Shown here: positions 8,247-16,865 of the stretch, piece by piece
How the letters are laid out: the number at the start of each line of letters is the position of its first letter
Position numbering within the stretch: the stretch's first letter is position 1
Source of the DNA: an uncultured Candidatus Melainabacteria bacterium
GTDB taxonomy: Bacteria; Cyanobacteriota; Vampirovibrionia; Gastranaerophilales; Gastranaerophilaceae
Length of the DNA: 64,000 nt
NCBI GenBank assembly: GCA_934754655.1
Contig: CAKVIC010000006.1
Span: 1 to 64,000 of the forward strand
Direction: 5' to 3'
The notes under the pieces: generated by a model
The model's input: only the letters and a program-made list of their open reading frames with translations
Databases searched by the model: none
Told to the model about the DNA's origin: nothing
Made by a program: the position numbers and the translations under genes

Positions 8247-8570
8247 ATGAAAATTGGATTTAATCCTGCAATAAAAAATCAAAACATGTACAGCGCAAAA
8301 CACAACACCAGCGAGCAAACTAGCATTTCTAATAACCAACTAGCGTTCAAAAAAGTTAATCAAAAATATTATGATATGGCAGAAAAAATGTATAAAAATA
8401 GAAAAACAATTACTTCAGAATGGTATGAATGGTTAACTGATGATGTTGTTTTATGGAAAGAAATATCAAAACAGGATGCTTTGGATACAATGTTAGCCGT
8501 TATTAATTTTGTAAGTAAAAAAAATTTAGATTTTTTTAAAAAACAATACAATTATTTTAAAAATCTTTAA
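8247..8570 (+). CDS. Cassette head gene, copy A (MKIGFNPAIK family)
   Basis: The 107-residue protein starts at the ATG seven bases after GAGGGG; a GTG two codons upstream is less likely. Residues 1-50 are nearly identical to copies B (27017-27337), C (27852-28172) and E (56922-57245). The second half diverges strongly, apart from a KQDALDTM-like motif near residue 78 and an aromatic-lysine end (YFKNL). No signal peptide or membrane segment is seen. The stop codon overlaps that of the convergent partner gene. Function is unknown. The conserved-head, variable-tail pattern recalls polymorphic or immunity-type proteins, but that is speculation. Confidence 0.75.
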   Translation: MKIGFNPAIKNQNMYSAKHNTSEQTSISNNQLAFKKVNQKYYDMAEKMYKNRKTITSEWYEWLTDDVVLWKEISKQDALDTMLAVINFVSKKNLDFFKKQYNYFKNL

Positions 8571-8803
8571 TTAAATAACATATTATTAATTTTATTATTA
8601 GCAAAATTTCCGATTCCTGTACTTAACATAGAGCCGGTAACACCAAACATTTTTGAACCGATTGCATCACCATAGCCTGATAATGTAATTGAACCTAATA
8701 AATTAGTCGCAGATTTTGCTGTTGTTTCAAAAATGTTTTCGCCATTTGCAACATCTGATAGAATATCAATACCTTCAACTGCGCCAAGTGCTAAAACACC
8801 CAA
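8567..8803 (-). CDS. Cassette tail gene, copy A (glycine-rich hydrophobic peptide)
   Basis: The frame encodes about 78 residues, with VEGIDILSDVANGEN then a glycine/serine-rich hydrophobic stretch (SITLSGYGDAIGSKMFG, GSMLSTGIGNFANNKINN) resembling a glycine-zipper membrane segment. The only start is a TTG at 8803. The conserved DNA continues upstream to about 8930, but a 2-bp difference (ATATTTAACA against ATATAACA in copy C) puts that part out of frame. It may be a frameshifted gene or the tail of a once longer protein. Its stop overlaps the head gene stop in a shared TTAA. Confidence 0.5.
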   Translation of the reverse strand: MGVLALGAVEGIDILSDVANGENIFETTAKSATNLLGSITLSGYGDAIGSKMFGVTGSMLSTGIGNFANNKINNMLFN

Positions 8804-8960
8804 TTTGGGGGTTCTTGTTAATGCTCTTGCTGTTAAATATCATTACTACTTTTTCCTGATTTCAAGCATGAAAGCTACACTATATATTTATAAAGTTTTT
8901 TTCGAAACAAAAATTGCACAATGAGAAAAAATCGTTACAATAACCTAACATTTAAAACCA

Positions 8961-9310
8961 TTTGTCATGAGTCACTTATTTCAGCATCTTACCGGCGTAG
9001 AATCTTGCGCTAAGCAGGATTCTTACTTATATTAACCCCAGTTCACTGGTCAGATCCTGAAATAAATTCAGGATGACAGAAAAAATAAACCGCGGATTTG
9101 TGGACGTGTTTTATTTGTTAAAAATTATTTGTTATTTGTCATGAGTCACTTGTTTCAGCATCTTGTCTGTGTTGAACCTTGTGCAAATTGTGTTTTTGTC
9201 ATGAGTCACTTGTTTCAGCATCTTACCGGCATTGGCATTTGCGCCAAACAAATAAGCTACCGAAATTACCACCAGCCCACGGGTCAGCTCCTGAAATAAA
9301 TTCAGGAACA
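8961..9310. repeat. Block of dispersed palindromic repeats
   Basis: No gene lies here. The stretch holds three type-2 repeats in minus orientation (about 8962-8993, 9136-9168, 9196-9228; core GTCATGAGTCACTT...CAGCATCTT). It also has two type-1 repeats, the clear one being CCTGAAATAAATTCAGG at 9056-9072 and a diverged one near 9285. Pieces such as AATCCGCGG-like and GCGCCAAGCAGG recur in all the other blocks of the window. Confidence 0.85.
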
Positions 9311-9326
9311 TACATATTATTTAATA

Positions 9327-9761
9327 TTATTTAATATTATTTTTTATTTCATTAGTTATATCTTTACCGCCAAACAGCACGACACTTTTTGCAAAAACAT
9401 AATCATAAGAATCAGCTGTTGCTTTCTTTTGTATTTCTTGTTTGATATTTGATTCAATATCTGCCAATTTATGATTATAATCGCTTTCTAGTGCTTTCTT
9501 TTTTGCATTAAATTCGTTCATATATTTATCTTCCAAAATCAAAACTTTTGCCGGATCTTTTTCTGCCGCAATTTCACCGCGCGCGTTTATCAATATCTTA
9601 TCAAGCTCTTTAACCTGTCTTGAATGTTCTTGATTCAACTGTTTTACCCTTGATGATGATGCAACTAATTGTTGTAAATCAACAACCGCAATGTTTTCAG
9701 CATAAACCGCTAAATTAGTAAACATAACCGACAAAACCAATAATGCTAATATTTTTTTCAT
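9327..9761 (-). CDS. OmpH/Skp-family periplasmic chaperone
   Basis: Started at the ATG at 9761 behind AGGGGAT, the protein has 144 residues. A clear signal peptide (MKKILALLVLSVMFTNLAVYA) is followed by IAVVDLQQLVASSSRVKQL. A long charged helical hairpin typical of Skp/OmpH comes next, then a short C-terminal segment. Skp proteins hold outer membrane proteins in the periplasm on their way to the BAM complex. The upstream-extended frame to 9803 would destroy the signal peptide. In many genomes skp neighbours bamA or lpxD, but here it lies beside a repeat block. Confidence 0.85.
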   Translation of the reverse strand: MKKILALLVLSVMFTNLAVYAENIAVVDLQQLVASSSRVKQLNQEHSRQVKELDKILINARGEIAAEKDPAKVLILEDKYMNEFNAKKKALESDYNHKLADIESNIKQEIQKKATADSYDYVFAKSVVLFGGKDITNEIKNNIK

Positions 9762-9877
9762 AATAATCCCCTTTACTAATATTTTTATATTGAATCCACA
9801 CAAAAATAACCATTAACCAACTTGGCTAATTAAAAATATACTTTTAATATTTGATTGAAAACCAAATTTATTTAAAT

Positions 9878-9883
9878 TAAAAT
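9878..9883 (+). promoter_or_regulatory. -10 box six bases before a start codon (leaderless)
   Basis: TAAAAT is followed by six bases (ATTATT) and then the ATG at 9890. Transcription would start at or within a base of the ATG. No ribosome binding site is present. Confidence 0.55.
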
Positions 9884-9889
9884 ATTATT

Positions 9890-10615
9890 ATGATAAGAAT
9901 TCTAATTACGCTAACATTGATTTTTTTACAAATAATTCCTGCTTATTGTGACACCCCCCAACAAGCAGATAAAATCAAGGAAACATACAGTATTAAAGGT
10001 CATATTGAATACGATGATAACCCTGTAGAAACAATTTATCTTGATGAAAATATTGAAAAACCTAACATAAATATTCCACAAAAAACGCTTACCTTACCGG
10101 TTAAAGTTTTAAATATTACATCAAATGCCAATACTCAACGAAGTGCGCTAGCTCGTGCAATGATTAGAAGAAGTACTTTAACAGATATCATGCCACTTAG
10201 TGGTAAAGTTGCAACACAATATAGCGGTTTTTCGTTTGGGCAATCATGGGATCAAGAACTTTCATCATACGCGCAAAACGAATCTACAAATGCTTTTTTT
10301 TTGCGATACGATTCGCCTAAGTTATTTTCTATAACAACTTCGTTTAGGCAATCACAATCTCAAGATGTCGGAAGTCAATATAATACAATTAGAATCGCAC
10401 CAGAATGGCATATTACAGATAAATTAACCCTTAAAGATTCTTATACAGAATATGTAACTTTTCCTAAAAAGAAAAACGAATTAACGTTGGTTTATACTCC
10501 GCAATTAAAAAAATATGCTGAGTCTTTAAAGTTTGAACTAGGTGTTGCGCAATCATACTATAACAGCGGAAAACAAACTTCATCTTTTAGTTTTTCAACC
10601 GGTTTTAAGTTGTAA
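9890..10615 (+). CDS. Exported protein, probable small outer-membrane barrel
   Basis: The 241-residue protein has an N-terminal signal peptide (MIRILITLTLIFLQIIPAYC). A low-complexity linker of about 70 residues follows, then alternating amphipathic strands (FFLRYDSPKLFSITTSFRQ, TLKDSYTEYVTF, SFSFSTGFKL) ending in an aromatic/hydrophobic residue as in outer-membrane beta barrels. The GQSWDQELSSYAQ region is distinctive, but I do not recognise the family. The gene appears leaderless and is followed 30 bp later by an FtsB-like gene, perhaps with its own promoter. Confidence 0.65.
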   Translation: MIRILITLTLIFLQIIPAYCDTPQQADKIKETYSIKGHIEYDDNPVETIYLDENIEKPNINIPQKTLTLPVKVLNITSNANTQRSALARAMIRRSTLTDIMPLSGKVATQYSGFSFGQSWDQELSSYAQNESTNAFFLRYDSPKLFSITTSFRQSQSQDVGSQYNTIRIAPEWHITDKLTLKDSYTEYVTFPKKKNELTLVYTPQLKKYAESLKFELGVAQSYYNSGKQTSSFSFSTGFKL

Positions 10616-10632
10616 AAACATCAAAAATTTTA

Positions 10633-10638
10633 TATAAT
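10633..10638 (+). promoter_or_regulatory. -10 box seven bases before a start codon (leaderless)
   Basis: TATAAT lies seven bases before the ATG at 10646, and no ribosome site is visible. It overlaps the 3' intergenic space of the preceding gene. Confidence 0.5.
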
Positions 10639-10645
10639 TATGATT

Positions 10646-11077
10646 ATGAATAACGTAAAAAGAAGAAAACCCAAAAAGGTTGTGACAAAAGAAAAACCAA
10701 ATGCAAAACGTGTAGAGCCTAACCAATCCAAAGGAATGAATGGGTTTTATTATTCTTTTTTTACTATAATCTTAATTTTATGCTTAATCCAAATTTTAAT
10801 AAGTGCAATATATAATGTTTCAAAAGTTATATCATATAGAGCAAAAATTGTTCAAATCACAAAAACGCGTGATGCTGCGCAAGCTCTGAATGAACAAATA
10901 AAAGATAATATAAACAATTTTTCAAATGTAGCCGGCTTGGAAGAAATTGCGCGTGATAGTTTAAAAATGTCATCAGATGATGAGGTTTTAGTTATAATTA
11001 ACACTCCTAAAGAAGAGGAAACTCAAGAAAAACAACGAAAAATTCCAATTAATTTTGAGAAAGATAAAAAACGATAA
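10646..11077 (+). CDS. FtsB/DivIC-like septum-formation protein
   Basis: The 143-residue bitopic membrane protein has a very basic cytoplasmic N-terminus (VKRRKPKKVVTKEKPNAK). A single membrane helix (YYSFFTIILILCLIQILIS, about residues 35-55) is followed by a coiled-coil-like extracytoplasmic segment. It then carries the FtsB/DivIC-type VAGLEEIARDSLKMSSDDEVLVII motif (the family E-x-x-A-R-x-x-L-x-M). FtsB-family proteins link FtsL and FtsQ in the division complex. The C-terminal tail is charged and probably disordered. Confidence 0.75.
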   Translation: MNNVKRRKPKKVVTKEKPNAKRVEPNQSKGMNGFYYSFFTIILILCLIQILISAIYNVSKVISYRAKIVQITKTRDAAQALNEQIKDNINNFSNVAGLEEIARDSLKMSSDDEVLVIINTPKEEETQEKQRKIPINFEKDKKR

Positions 11078-11144
11078 TTAAAGTTTGAAAAAACAATATT
11101 TTTTTATAAATTTTAAATCAAAAATGTTTGAATACCATATAACT

Positions 11145-11170
11145 AAGGCGCGGACATTCGTCCGCGCCTT
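11145..11170. terminator. Rho-independent terminator
   Basis: The hairpin AAGGCGCGGAC / GTCCGCGCCTT with loop ATTC lies between the FtsB-like gene and the convergent small gene at 11196. It can serve both strands. Confidence 0.85.
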
Positions 11171-11195
11171 ATAGTTTAAAATTATTTAAAAATTG

Positions 11196-11483
11196 TTATC
11201 CACAAATACAAAGCTTTTGGCCTATAATGTTATTTCTAGGATCCCCCATACATCCAACACCACTTGTTCCTTGTGAAATTGGTACGCCATTTTCATCTGG
11301 TACAAACCCTACTGAAGTAGGCATTGAAATCCCAAAAGGATTGTTATTTGTAACTCTGCCAATAGCTTGTCCGCCATAGACATTTTCCTTAGGCGCTTGA
11401 ACAGACATCACGCCGGCAGGTAGTGGCATTGGTTTTGTTGGAGCAAAATTACCCATAAAATTAATTTTGTTTAAAAAACTCAT
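11196..11483 (-). CDS. Small proline/glycine-rich protein with a C-terminal cysteine cluster
   Basis: The 95-residue protein has AAGGA seven to eight bases before its ATG. It starts MSFLNKINFMGNF and continues with a flexible Pro/Gly/Asn-rich stretch and no secondary-structure-like pattern. It ends with a short cysteine cluster (GVGCMGDPRN, then KLCICG). No signal peptide is seen. I do not know the family. The N-terminal FMGNFAPTK recalls short amino-terminal tags seen in other proteins of this lineage. Between 11484 and 11688 I see nothing. Confidence 0.6.
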   Translation of the reverse strand: MSFLNKINFMGNFAPTKPMPLPAGVMSVQAPKENVYGGQAIGRVTNNNPFGISMPTSVGFVPDENGVPISQGTSGVGCMGDPRNNIIGQKLCICG

Positions 11484-11688
11484 ATTACGTCCTTTTTACT
11501 GTGTATATATTATATAACAAATCAAAACCAAAAAAATTGCTAAAATATAAAAAATCTTTACAAAAATTAATATATTTAAAATGGACGAAATCTGTTTAGA
11601 TGTGGAACACATTAAAAATAAAATATAAAAAATCCCCAAATATTGATATTATTTTATGTCATACCAATGTAAATTTCAAAGAAACATA

Positions 11689-12789
11689 TTATGTTTTTTT
11701 AAACTTATAGTGAGTTGAGCGACCACTACCAACTTTTACAAAAATCTTTTTATCAATCAAATCCTTTATATCTAAAGTTGCAGTATCTTGCGAACAATTA
11801 CACATTTTTGCCCATTTTGCCGTAGTAAGATTTCCTTCAAAATTATCCATAAATCTATTTAAAACTTTTATTTGGCGTTCATTAAAAATGGTTGTTGAAT
11901 ATTTTTGCCAAAATTCAGCCTTATACAAAACCGTGTTTGTAGTTTCTTCGCTTGATTGAATTGCAATCAATAAATTTTCTAAAAACCATACAAGCCAATC
12001 CGTAATATCCATTGAGCCTTTTTGAGTTTTTTCTAAAATATTATAATAACTATTTCTATTTTTTTGAATTTGAGCAGACATAGAATAAAATCTATATTGT
12101 GTGTCATCACTTCTAGTTAGCAACATATCAGTCAATGCTCGTGCGATTCTGCCGTTACCATCATCAAATGGGTGTAAGATAACAAACCATAAATGAACAA
12201 CACCTGCTTTAATTAAATAATCTATATCATCATATTTATTAATATAATCTATTAAATCTGACATTTCTTTTTTAAGAATATCTGCACTTGGTGCTTGATA
12301 ATGAACTTTTTCTTTTCCTATTGAGCCAGAAACAACTTGCATTGGGCCTAACTCATCATCTCTGTATTGACCAACTTTAATTTTATACATTCCACTATAC
12401 CCCGTAGGAAATAGTGCGGCGTGCCAACCTGTTAATCGTTCTTCAGTCATTTTATTAGCATAATTTTGAGTCGCATCAAGCATCATTTCCACAACGCCTT
12501 CTACATCTCTTGAAACTGGAGTTTCACCGCCAATATCTATTCCTAAACGTCTTGCAATAGAGGAGCGAACAATATGTTTATCTAAAATTTGACCTTCAAT
12601 TTCTGAAGATTTTATAATATTTTCCGTTAAAACTTGCAATAATGCATTATTTTTGATATCAAAACCTAAAGAATCCATTTTCCCAAGCAAATAACCTTGA
12701 GCTTTTTTTATATCAAAAAGCAATTTTTGAATTTTTTCTCCGTGCCATATAAAGTTATGCCAATCAAGGTTTTGGTAAATATATTTCAT
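11689..12789 (-). CDS. Fic-domain protein (DUF4172-Fic-winged helix)
   Basis: This 366-residue protein has an N-terminal DUF4172-like helical region, with the inhibitory helix motif SSEIEG at residues 61-66. The Fic core follows, with the catalytic HPFDDGNGR at 206-214. A C-terminal winged-helix-like domain (CSQDTATLDIKDLIDKK) completes it. Fic enzymes usually transfer AMP from ATP to a protein hydroxyl. The intact S-x-x-x-E-G motif predicts self-inhibition, and the target is unknown. The start is supported by GGAGA eight bases upstream. The promoter carries symmetric half-sites that the winged helix might bind. Confidence 0.9.
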   Translation of the reverse strand: MKYIYQNLDWHNFIWHGEKIQKLLFDIKKAQGYLLGKMDSLGFDIKNNALLQVLTENIIKSSEIEGQILDKHIVRSSIARRLGIDIGGETPVSRDVEGVVEMMLDATQNYANKMTEERLTGWHAALFPTGYSGMYKIKVGQYRDDELGPMQVVSGSIGKEKVHYQAPSADILKKEMSDLIDYINKYDDIDYLIKAGVVHLWFVILHPFDDGNGRIARALTDMLLTRSDDTQYRFYSMSAQIQKNRNSYYNILEKTQKGSMDITDWLVWFLENLLIAIQSSEETTNTVLYKAEFWQKYSTTIFNERQIKVLNRFMDNFEGNLTTAKWAKMCNCSQDTATLDIKDLIDKKIFVKVGSGRSTHYKFKKT

Positions 12790-12793
12790 GTTT

Positions 12794-12842
12794 TCTCCGA
12801 ATAATTTACGGAGATTATAGCATTTTTCTCCGAATTTTGCAA
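12794..12842 (-). promoter_or_regulatory. fic promoter with three TCTCCG operator half-sites
   Basis: On the minus strand, TTGCAA (12837-12842), a 17-bp spacer and TATAAT (12814-12819) form a promoter. The hexamer TCTCCG occurs at 12794-12799 and 12827-12832 and, inverted, at 12809-12814. These make two adjoining palindromes that cover the spacer, the edge of the -10 box and the ribosome site. This looks like an autoregulatory operator. Confidence 0.7.
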
Positions 12843-12852
12843 GAAATAAACA

Positions 12853-12895
12853 AAACCCTAAAACTGACTTTTTGCTTTGTCAAGTTTTAGGGTTT
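12853..12895 (-). terminator. Terminator after the OPA transporter gene
   Basis: A 13-bp stem (AAACCCTAAAACT and its complement) encloses a 17-nt loop. On the minus strand it is followed by TTTTGTTT. It separates the transporter gene from the fic promoter. Confidence 0.75.
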
Positions 12896-12936
12896 CAGTT
12901 TAAAATACATTTAACTTTTTTATAAAATTAAATTGG

Positions 12937-14319
12937 TTATTTCTTTTCGTTTTTCCACAAAACGATACAAATTCCGATACAAATTAGTGCTGATGCAATC
13001 CAGAAAGACAAAGCACCATTCCAGCCAAATCTATCAACCATAAAACCAGTACCGGTTGCTGAAAGTACTGCGCCTACGTAACCAAACGTTCCGGTGAAAC
13101 CTGTTGCCGCTGATGCAACTTTTTTAGAGCTTGATTCTACTGCGCACAAACCACCAATCATCATTTGTGGACCATAAGTGAACGCACCCAATAAGCCAAT
13201 TAAAATAAAGTCTAAATTGCTTATAGTATTAAATCTTAAAAGTACCAAACAGCAAACTACACCAATTAAGTAAATTAAGTTTACCGGTGCGCGTTTTCCT
13301 TTAAATACTTTGTCAGAAATAACTCCGGCACAAATAGTTCCTGCAATACCTACCAATGGTAAAGAACTAAGTTTTAATGATGCTAACTCTAAGCTATTAG
13401 CTTTTGCTTCGCTTAAATATTTTATCATCCAATCTTCTGCGCCAAATCTAATTACGTAAACAAAAACGTATGCAATAGCCAAAAGCCAAATTGTTTTATT
13501 AAATAAAATATTTTCTTTAAAGATTTCGCCATAACTTCTGTTATCAGCTTCGCAAACTGTATCTTGAGATTTTGGAACTTCGTTACGATAAGATTCAACA
13601 TCAGGCAAGCCCAAAGATTGTGGTTTATCTCTTAATCTATTGTATAGCCATATTGCAACAAGGATTGCAATTGTACCAGGGACGAAGAATGCCATTCTCC
13701 AGCCAAAATGAGCTACTAAAAATCCTGAAATTATTACGCTCAAAAATGTTCCCATTTGATGTGAACATGACCATAATGACCATTTTGTACCACGTTCAGA
13801 ATTTGAATACCAATAAGTTAAACTTTTTGCAACCGCAGGGAAACCTGCTGATTGGAACCAACCGCTTGCACCCCAGAAGAACACAAACAACCATAAAATA
13901 ATTGTGTTTGTTGGCAAACCAAAGAAAGAAACTTGCCCTGGAGTAATAAATACTGCTGATAACGCAAAACAAATGTTAGCAATTGCAGTCATAATCAAAG
14001 CTGTCGGTAAAAACTTTCTTACGTCAGAACCGTCCGCCAAAACACCATTTACAAATTTACCGATACCATAAGTTAAGTAAAGTGAACTACCTAACAAACC
14101 TAATTCAGTATTTGTAAAACTAAATTCTTGGCTTAACCCAGGCAAAGCTACAGCAATATTTTTTTTGCATAAATAAAAAACTGTGTAACCAATGAAACAA
14201 GAATAAAAAATTCTCATTCTCCAGTGATGATACATTTTATCAACCTTAGCACCATCACTTATTGTTTCAATTGCCGGCGGTTCTTTAAAGAATTCTCCAA
14301 TAGATTTAAATAAATTCAT
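12937..14319 (-). CDS. MFS transporter of the organophosphate:phosphate antiporter family
   Basis: The 460-residue protein has twelve predicted membrane helices. It shows the OPA (GlpT/UhpT/UhpC) hallmarks: YTVFYLCKKNIAVALPGL in the first helix, the loop LADGSDVRKFLP, and WGASGWFQSAGFPAVAKSL followed by SNSERGTKWSLWS. Family members exchange sugar phosphates or glycerol-3-phosphate for phosphate across the inner membrane. Substrate cannot be told from sequence by eye. A two-component system lies 111 bp upstream in the same orientation. That kinase has an extracytoplasmic sensor of its own, however, so a UhpABC-like circuit is not implied. Confidence 0.85.
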   Translation of the reverse strand: MNLFKSIGEFFKEPPAIETISDGAKVDKMYHHWRMRIFYSCFIGYTVFYLCKKNIAVALPGLSQEFSFTNTELGLLGSSLYLTYGIGKFVNGVLADGSDVRKFLPTALIMTAIANICFALSAVFITPGQVSFFGLPTNTIILWLFVFFWGASGWFQSAGFPAVAKSLTYWYSNSERGTKWSLWSCSHQMGTFLSVIISGFLVAHFGWRMAFFVPGTIAILVAIWLYNRLRDKPQSLGLPDVESYRNEVPKSQDTVCEADNRSYGEIFKENILFNKTIWLLAIAYVFVYVIRFGAEDWMIKYLSEAKANSLELASLKLSSLPLVGIAGTICAGVISDKVFKGKRAPVNLIYLIGVVCCLVLLRFNTISNLDFILIGLLGAFTYGPQMMIGGLCAVESSSKKVASAATGFTGTFGYVGAVLSATGTGFMVDRFGWNGALSFWIASALICIGICIVLWKNEKK

Positions 14320-14430
14320 TATTCTACCTCTCCAAACTAATCTGAAAACTATTTTAACATAAAAAAAATGATTTGTTAAAGGTTAAAACTCTATTCAAGT
14401 TTGCAAATAAAACAATATTTTTTCGCACTC

Positions 14431-16122
14431 TTATTCGTATATTTCTTCTTGCACAACAAGTGGCAAATAAAGTTTTACACAAAATCCGCATTCTTCATTT
14501 GAATACAATCTTATTTCGCCACCCATACCTTCAACAAGACCTTTTACAATAAACAAGCCAAGCCCAGTTCCACGCGTAGTTCGCGTTGTCGAATCATCAA
14601 TTCTTGTAAATTTATCAAATAAAGTTTTCAATTTTTCGCGCGGAATAACATCATAATCATTTTTTACGCTCACAACAATTTTATCTTTTCTTAATTCTGA
14701 ATCAAGTGTTATATTAGAATTTTCTTTTGAATATTTAATTGCATTTTCAATTAAATTTACAAAAACTTGTTCAAGCCTGTCGCTATCAGCATAAACTTGA
14801 AGATTAGCCACGTTAATATTATTTACAATTACTTTTTGTAAATCATTTTTAACAAGCATTATTGCATTTTCAATCGTATCATCCAGTGAAACTGGTTTGA
14901 TATCAAAATTAAAAGTAGATTTTTCAATATCCGGAATAACCAAAATATCTTCAACCATACGAGTCAATCTTTCTGCTTGTTTTTTGATTATTTTTAAAGA
15001 TTTTTGTTTTGTTTCTTCATCAATTTCAATATCTTGACGCAAAAGTCGCGAAGTGTAGCCTTGAATGCTTGTTAAAGGAGTTCTAAATTCGTGACTTACT
15101 GTATCTACCATATTTGAACGAAACTCGTTTAATTGTTTCAGTTCTTTGTTTTTCTTTTTTAATTGAATGTAAGATTTATGAATTTGGCTCACCATTCTAT
15201 TAAATTCATTACTCAAAAACACTATTTCAAACGGTGTAAAAATGTTTGTTAAAAGACGAATTCTTCTACCATAATTTCCTTTAGAGATAGCAATAATCGC
15301 TTTAAACAATTGTCTTATGTTTATATAAAGATATGAAGTATAAAGCCCGATTACAAAAAACACAACAAGCGCCGTTATAATTGTTGACAAAATAATTTTG
15401 TCGCGGTTAGAATCAATTATTTTGCGTGTTAAATTTTCTGTTGTATTAACAATAATAATTACATCCGGATTAGTTTTTTTATGATAAACAATCGGCTGGT
15501 TTTTGATGTTACCATAAACAGTAGTTGCGTCATTTTGCAATGTTTTCGGCAACTGCTTGACTGTATTTTCAAAAATTTCTTGTTCAAAATTCACTGACGC
15601 AATCAAATGGTTATCGCTGGCAGACAAAACGTATATTTGACGTTTGTTTTGGTCAACCGATTTAAAAATATCGTTTTTTAATTTGTTTATGTCCAAAATC
15701 GCAACAAGATTTTTGTTGTCATCAATTTTTTGTGAAAATATTGCGTAATTATTTTCATCCTTGTTTTCTTCAAGTTTTTTTAATTCATAAGGCGACATAA
15801 CTCGAAGTTCTTTGTAAAAATCATTTTTGCTATTGATTGTACGCAAAAATTCTTCATTTTTTTCAGGCAAATTGTAGTATTTCATTGTCAAAATTATCTG
15901 ATTCAATTCATTGTTTATAGAGGTTTGAACCACGTCAATTTCATCAGAAACAATATTCGCAATCATTGTAGCTGATTCCCTCAGCTGTTTGCGGTTTGAT
16001 TGTTGGTTTACATTATTTATGATAATGCCGCTAACTGTCATAGGCACGATTATCGCAAAAAACACAACAATAATTATTTGCTCAACTATTTTCAATCGTC
16101 TTTTGCTAAAAAATTGCACCAT
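14431..16122 (-). CDS. Membrane sensor histidine kinase
   Basis: The 563-residue kinase has a membrane helix at about 13-33 and an extracytoplasmic sensor region to about 245 (mixed alpha/beta, Cache-like in layout). A second helix (STIITALVVFFVIGLYTSYL) and a HAMP linker follow, then HisKA with VDTVSHEFRTPLTSIQG (phosphorylated His near residue 347) and HATPase_c with N (ENAIKYS) and G (GTGLGLFIVKGL) boxes. It starts 2 bp after the response regulator, so the pair is translated together. The signal is unknown. Confidence 0.92.
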   Translation of the reverse strand: MVQFFSKRRLKIVEQIIIVVFFAIIVPMTVSGIIINNVNQQSNRKQLRESATMIANIVSDEIDVVQTSINNELNQIILTMKYYNLPEKNEEFLRTINSKNDFYKELRVMSPYELKKLEENKDENNYAIFSQKIDDNKNLVAILDINKLKNDIFKSVDQNKRQIYVLSASDNHLIASVNFEQEIFENTVKQLPKTLQNDATTVYGNIKNQPIVYHKKTNPDVIIIVNTTENLTRKIIDSNRDKIILSTIITALVVFFVIGLYTSYLYINIRQLFKAIIAISKGNYGRRIRLLTNIFTPFEIVFLSNEFNRMVSQIHKSYIQLKKKNKELKQLNEFRSNMVDTVSHEFRTPLTSIQGYTSRLLRQDIEIDEETKQKSLKIIKKQAERLTRMVEDILVIPDIEKSTFNFDIKPVSLDDTIENAIMLVKNDLQKVIVNNINVANLQVYADSDRLEQVFVNLIENAIKYSKENSNITLDSELRKDKIVVSVKNDYDVIPREKLKTLFDKFTRIDDSTTRTTRGTGLGLFIVKGLVEGMGGEIRLYSNEECGFCVKLYLPLVVQEEIYE

Positions 16123-16124
16123 AT

Positions 16125-16835
16125 TTATGATTCCCCAAACGGAGTAAGTTTATAACCAACATTTGTAACTGTGTGAAGGTATTTAGGAATTTTAGTATCA
16201 GGGTCAATTTTATTTCGCAATCCTCTAACATGAACCCTTACCATTCTTACATCTTCGTCACTATCATATCCCCAAACTTCTTCAAGCAAAGTCGCTAAAG
16301 TTACAGCTTTATTAAAATGTTGCATCAAGCAATATAAAATTTCAAATTCTGTTGGAGTAAGTTTTACTTTTTTATTCAAAATTATACACTCTAATGTATC
16401 CGGCAAAATTTCAATATCACCTACATCAAGAATTTCTGAAGAATTAAAAGTATCCACCTGCGGTTCTGAACGTCTTAACAGAACTCTAATTCTCAACAAA
16501 ACTTCTTGAATATCAAAAGGTTTAACCAAATAATCGTCTGCGCCACTATTAAACCCACTAGTTTTGTCGCTAATCGTACCTTTTGCAGTAAGCATTAATA
16601 TTGGAACATTGATTTTTGCTTGACGAATATTTTTACAAACCTCAAACCCGTTCATTTTAGGCATCATAACATCTAAAAGAATCAAATCATATTTGTTATT
16701 TAAGGCTTTGTTTAATCCGTCCAGCCCATCTACAGCAGTATCAACAAAATAACCGCTTGATGAAATGTCAAATTCAAGCAAATCGCGAATTTCAGTGTCA
16801 TCATCGACGATTAAAATTCTCTTTTTTTCACTCAT
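16125..16835 (-). CDS. OmpR/PhoB-family response regulator
   Basis: The 236-residue protein has a receiver domain with acidic pocket DDD at 11-13, phosphoacceptor Asp55 (LILLDVMMPKMNG), a conserved Thr in MLTAKG and Lys in YLVKPF. A C-terminal winged helix carries LTPTEFEILYCLMQH and the recognition helix VRVHVRGLRNKID. It starts with GGAG upstream, 30 bp after dnaN, and is followed by its kinase. Location behind dnaN and similarity of layout invite comparison with cyanobacterial RpaB, but the sequence alone does not settle that. Confidence 0.92.
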   Translation of the reverse strand: MSEKKRILIVDDDTEIRDLLEFDISSSGYFVDTAVDGLDGLNKALNNKYDLILLDVMMPKMNGFEVCKNIRQAKINVPILMLTAKGTISDKTSGFNSGADDYLVKPFDIQEVLLRIRVLLRRSEPQVDTFNSSEILDVGDIEILPDTLECIILNKKVKLTPTEFEILYCLMQHFNKAVTLATLLEEVWGYDSDEDVRMVRVHVRGLRNKIDPDTKIPKYLHTVTNVGYKLTPFGES

Positions 16836-16865
16836 AATTTTTGCTCCTTTGCTTGAAAAACAAAA

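Noticed and set aside
8961..9310. CRISPR array
   Set aside because: Repeats are irregularly spaced, of unequal length and partly in palindromic form; there are no regular spacers and no cas genes.
7856..9310. Insertion sequence
   Set aside because: No transposase or terminal inverted repeats are present anywhere in the window, so the repeats are non-autonomous at best.
11196..11204. DnaA box TTATCCACA
   Set aside because: A single exact match that covers the stop codon of a small gene, with no cluster, AT-rich unwinding element or dnaA nearby.
12937..16835. UhpABC-like sensing system (OPA transporter plus two-component pair)
   Set aside because: The regulator is PhoB-type, the kinase has its own extracytoplasmic sensor, and the transporter gene is separated by 111 bp.
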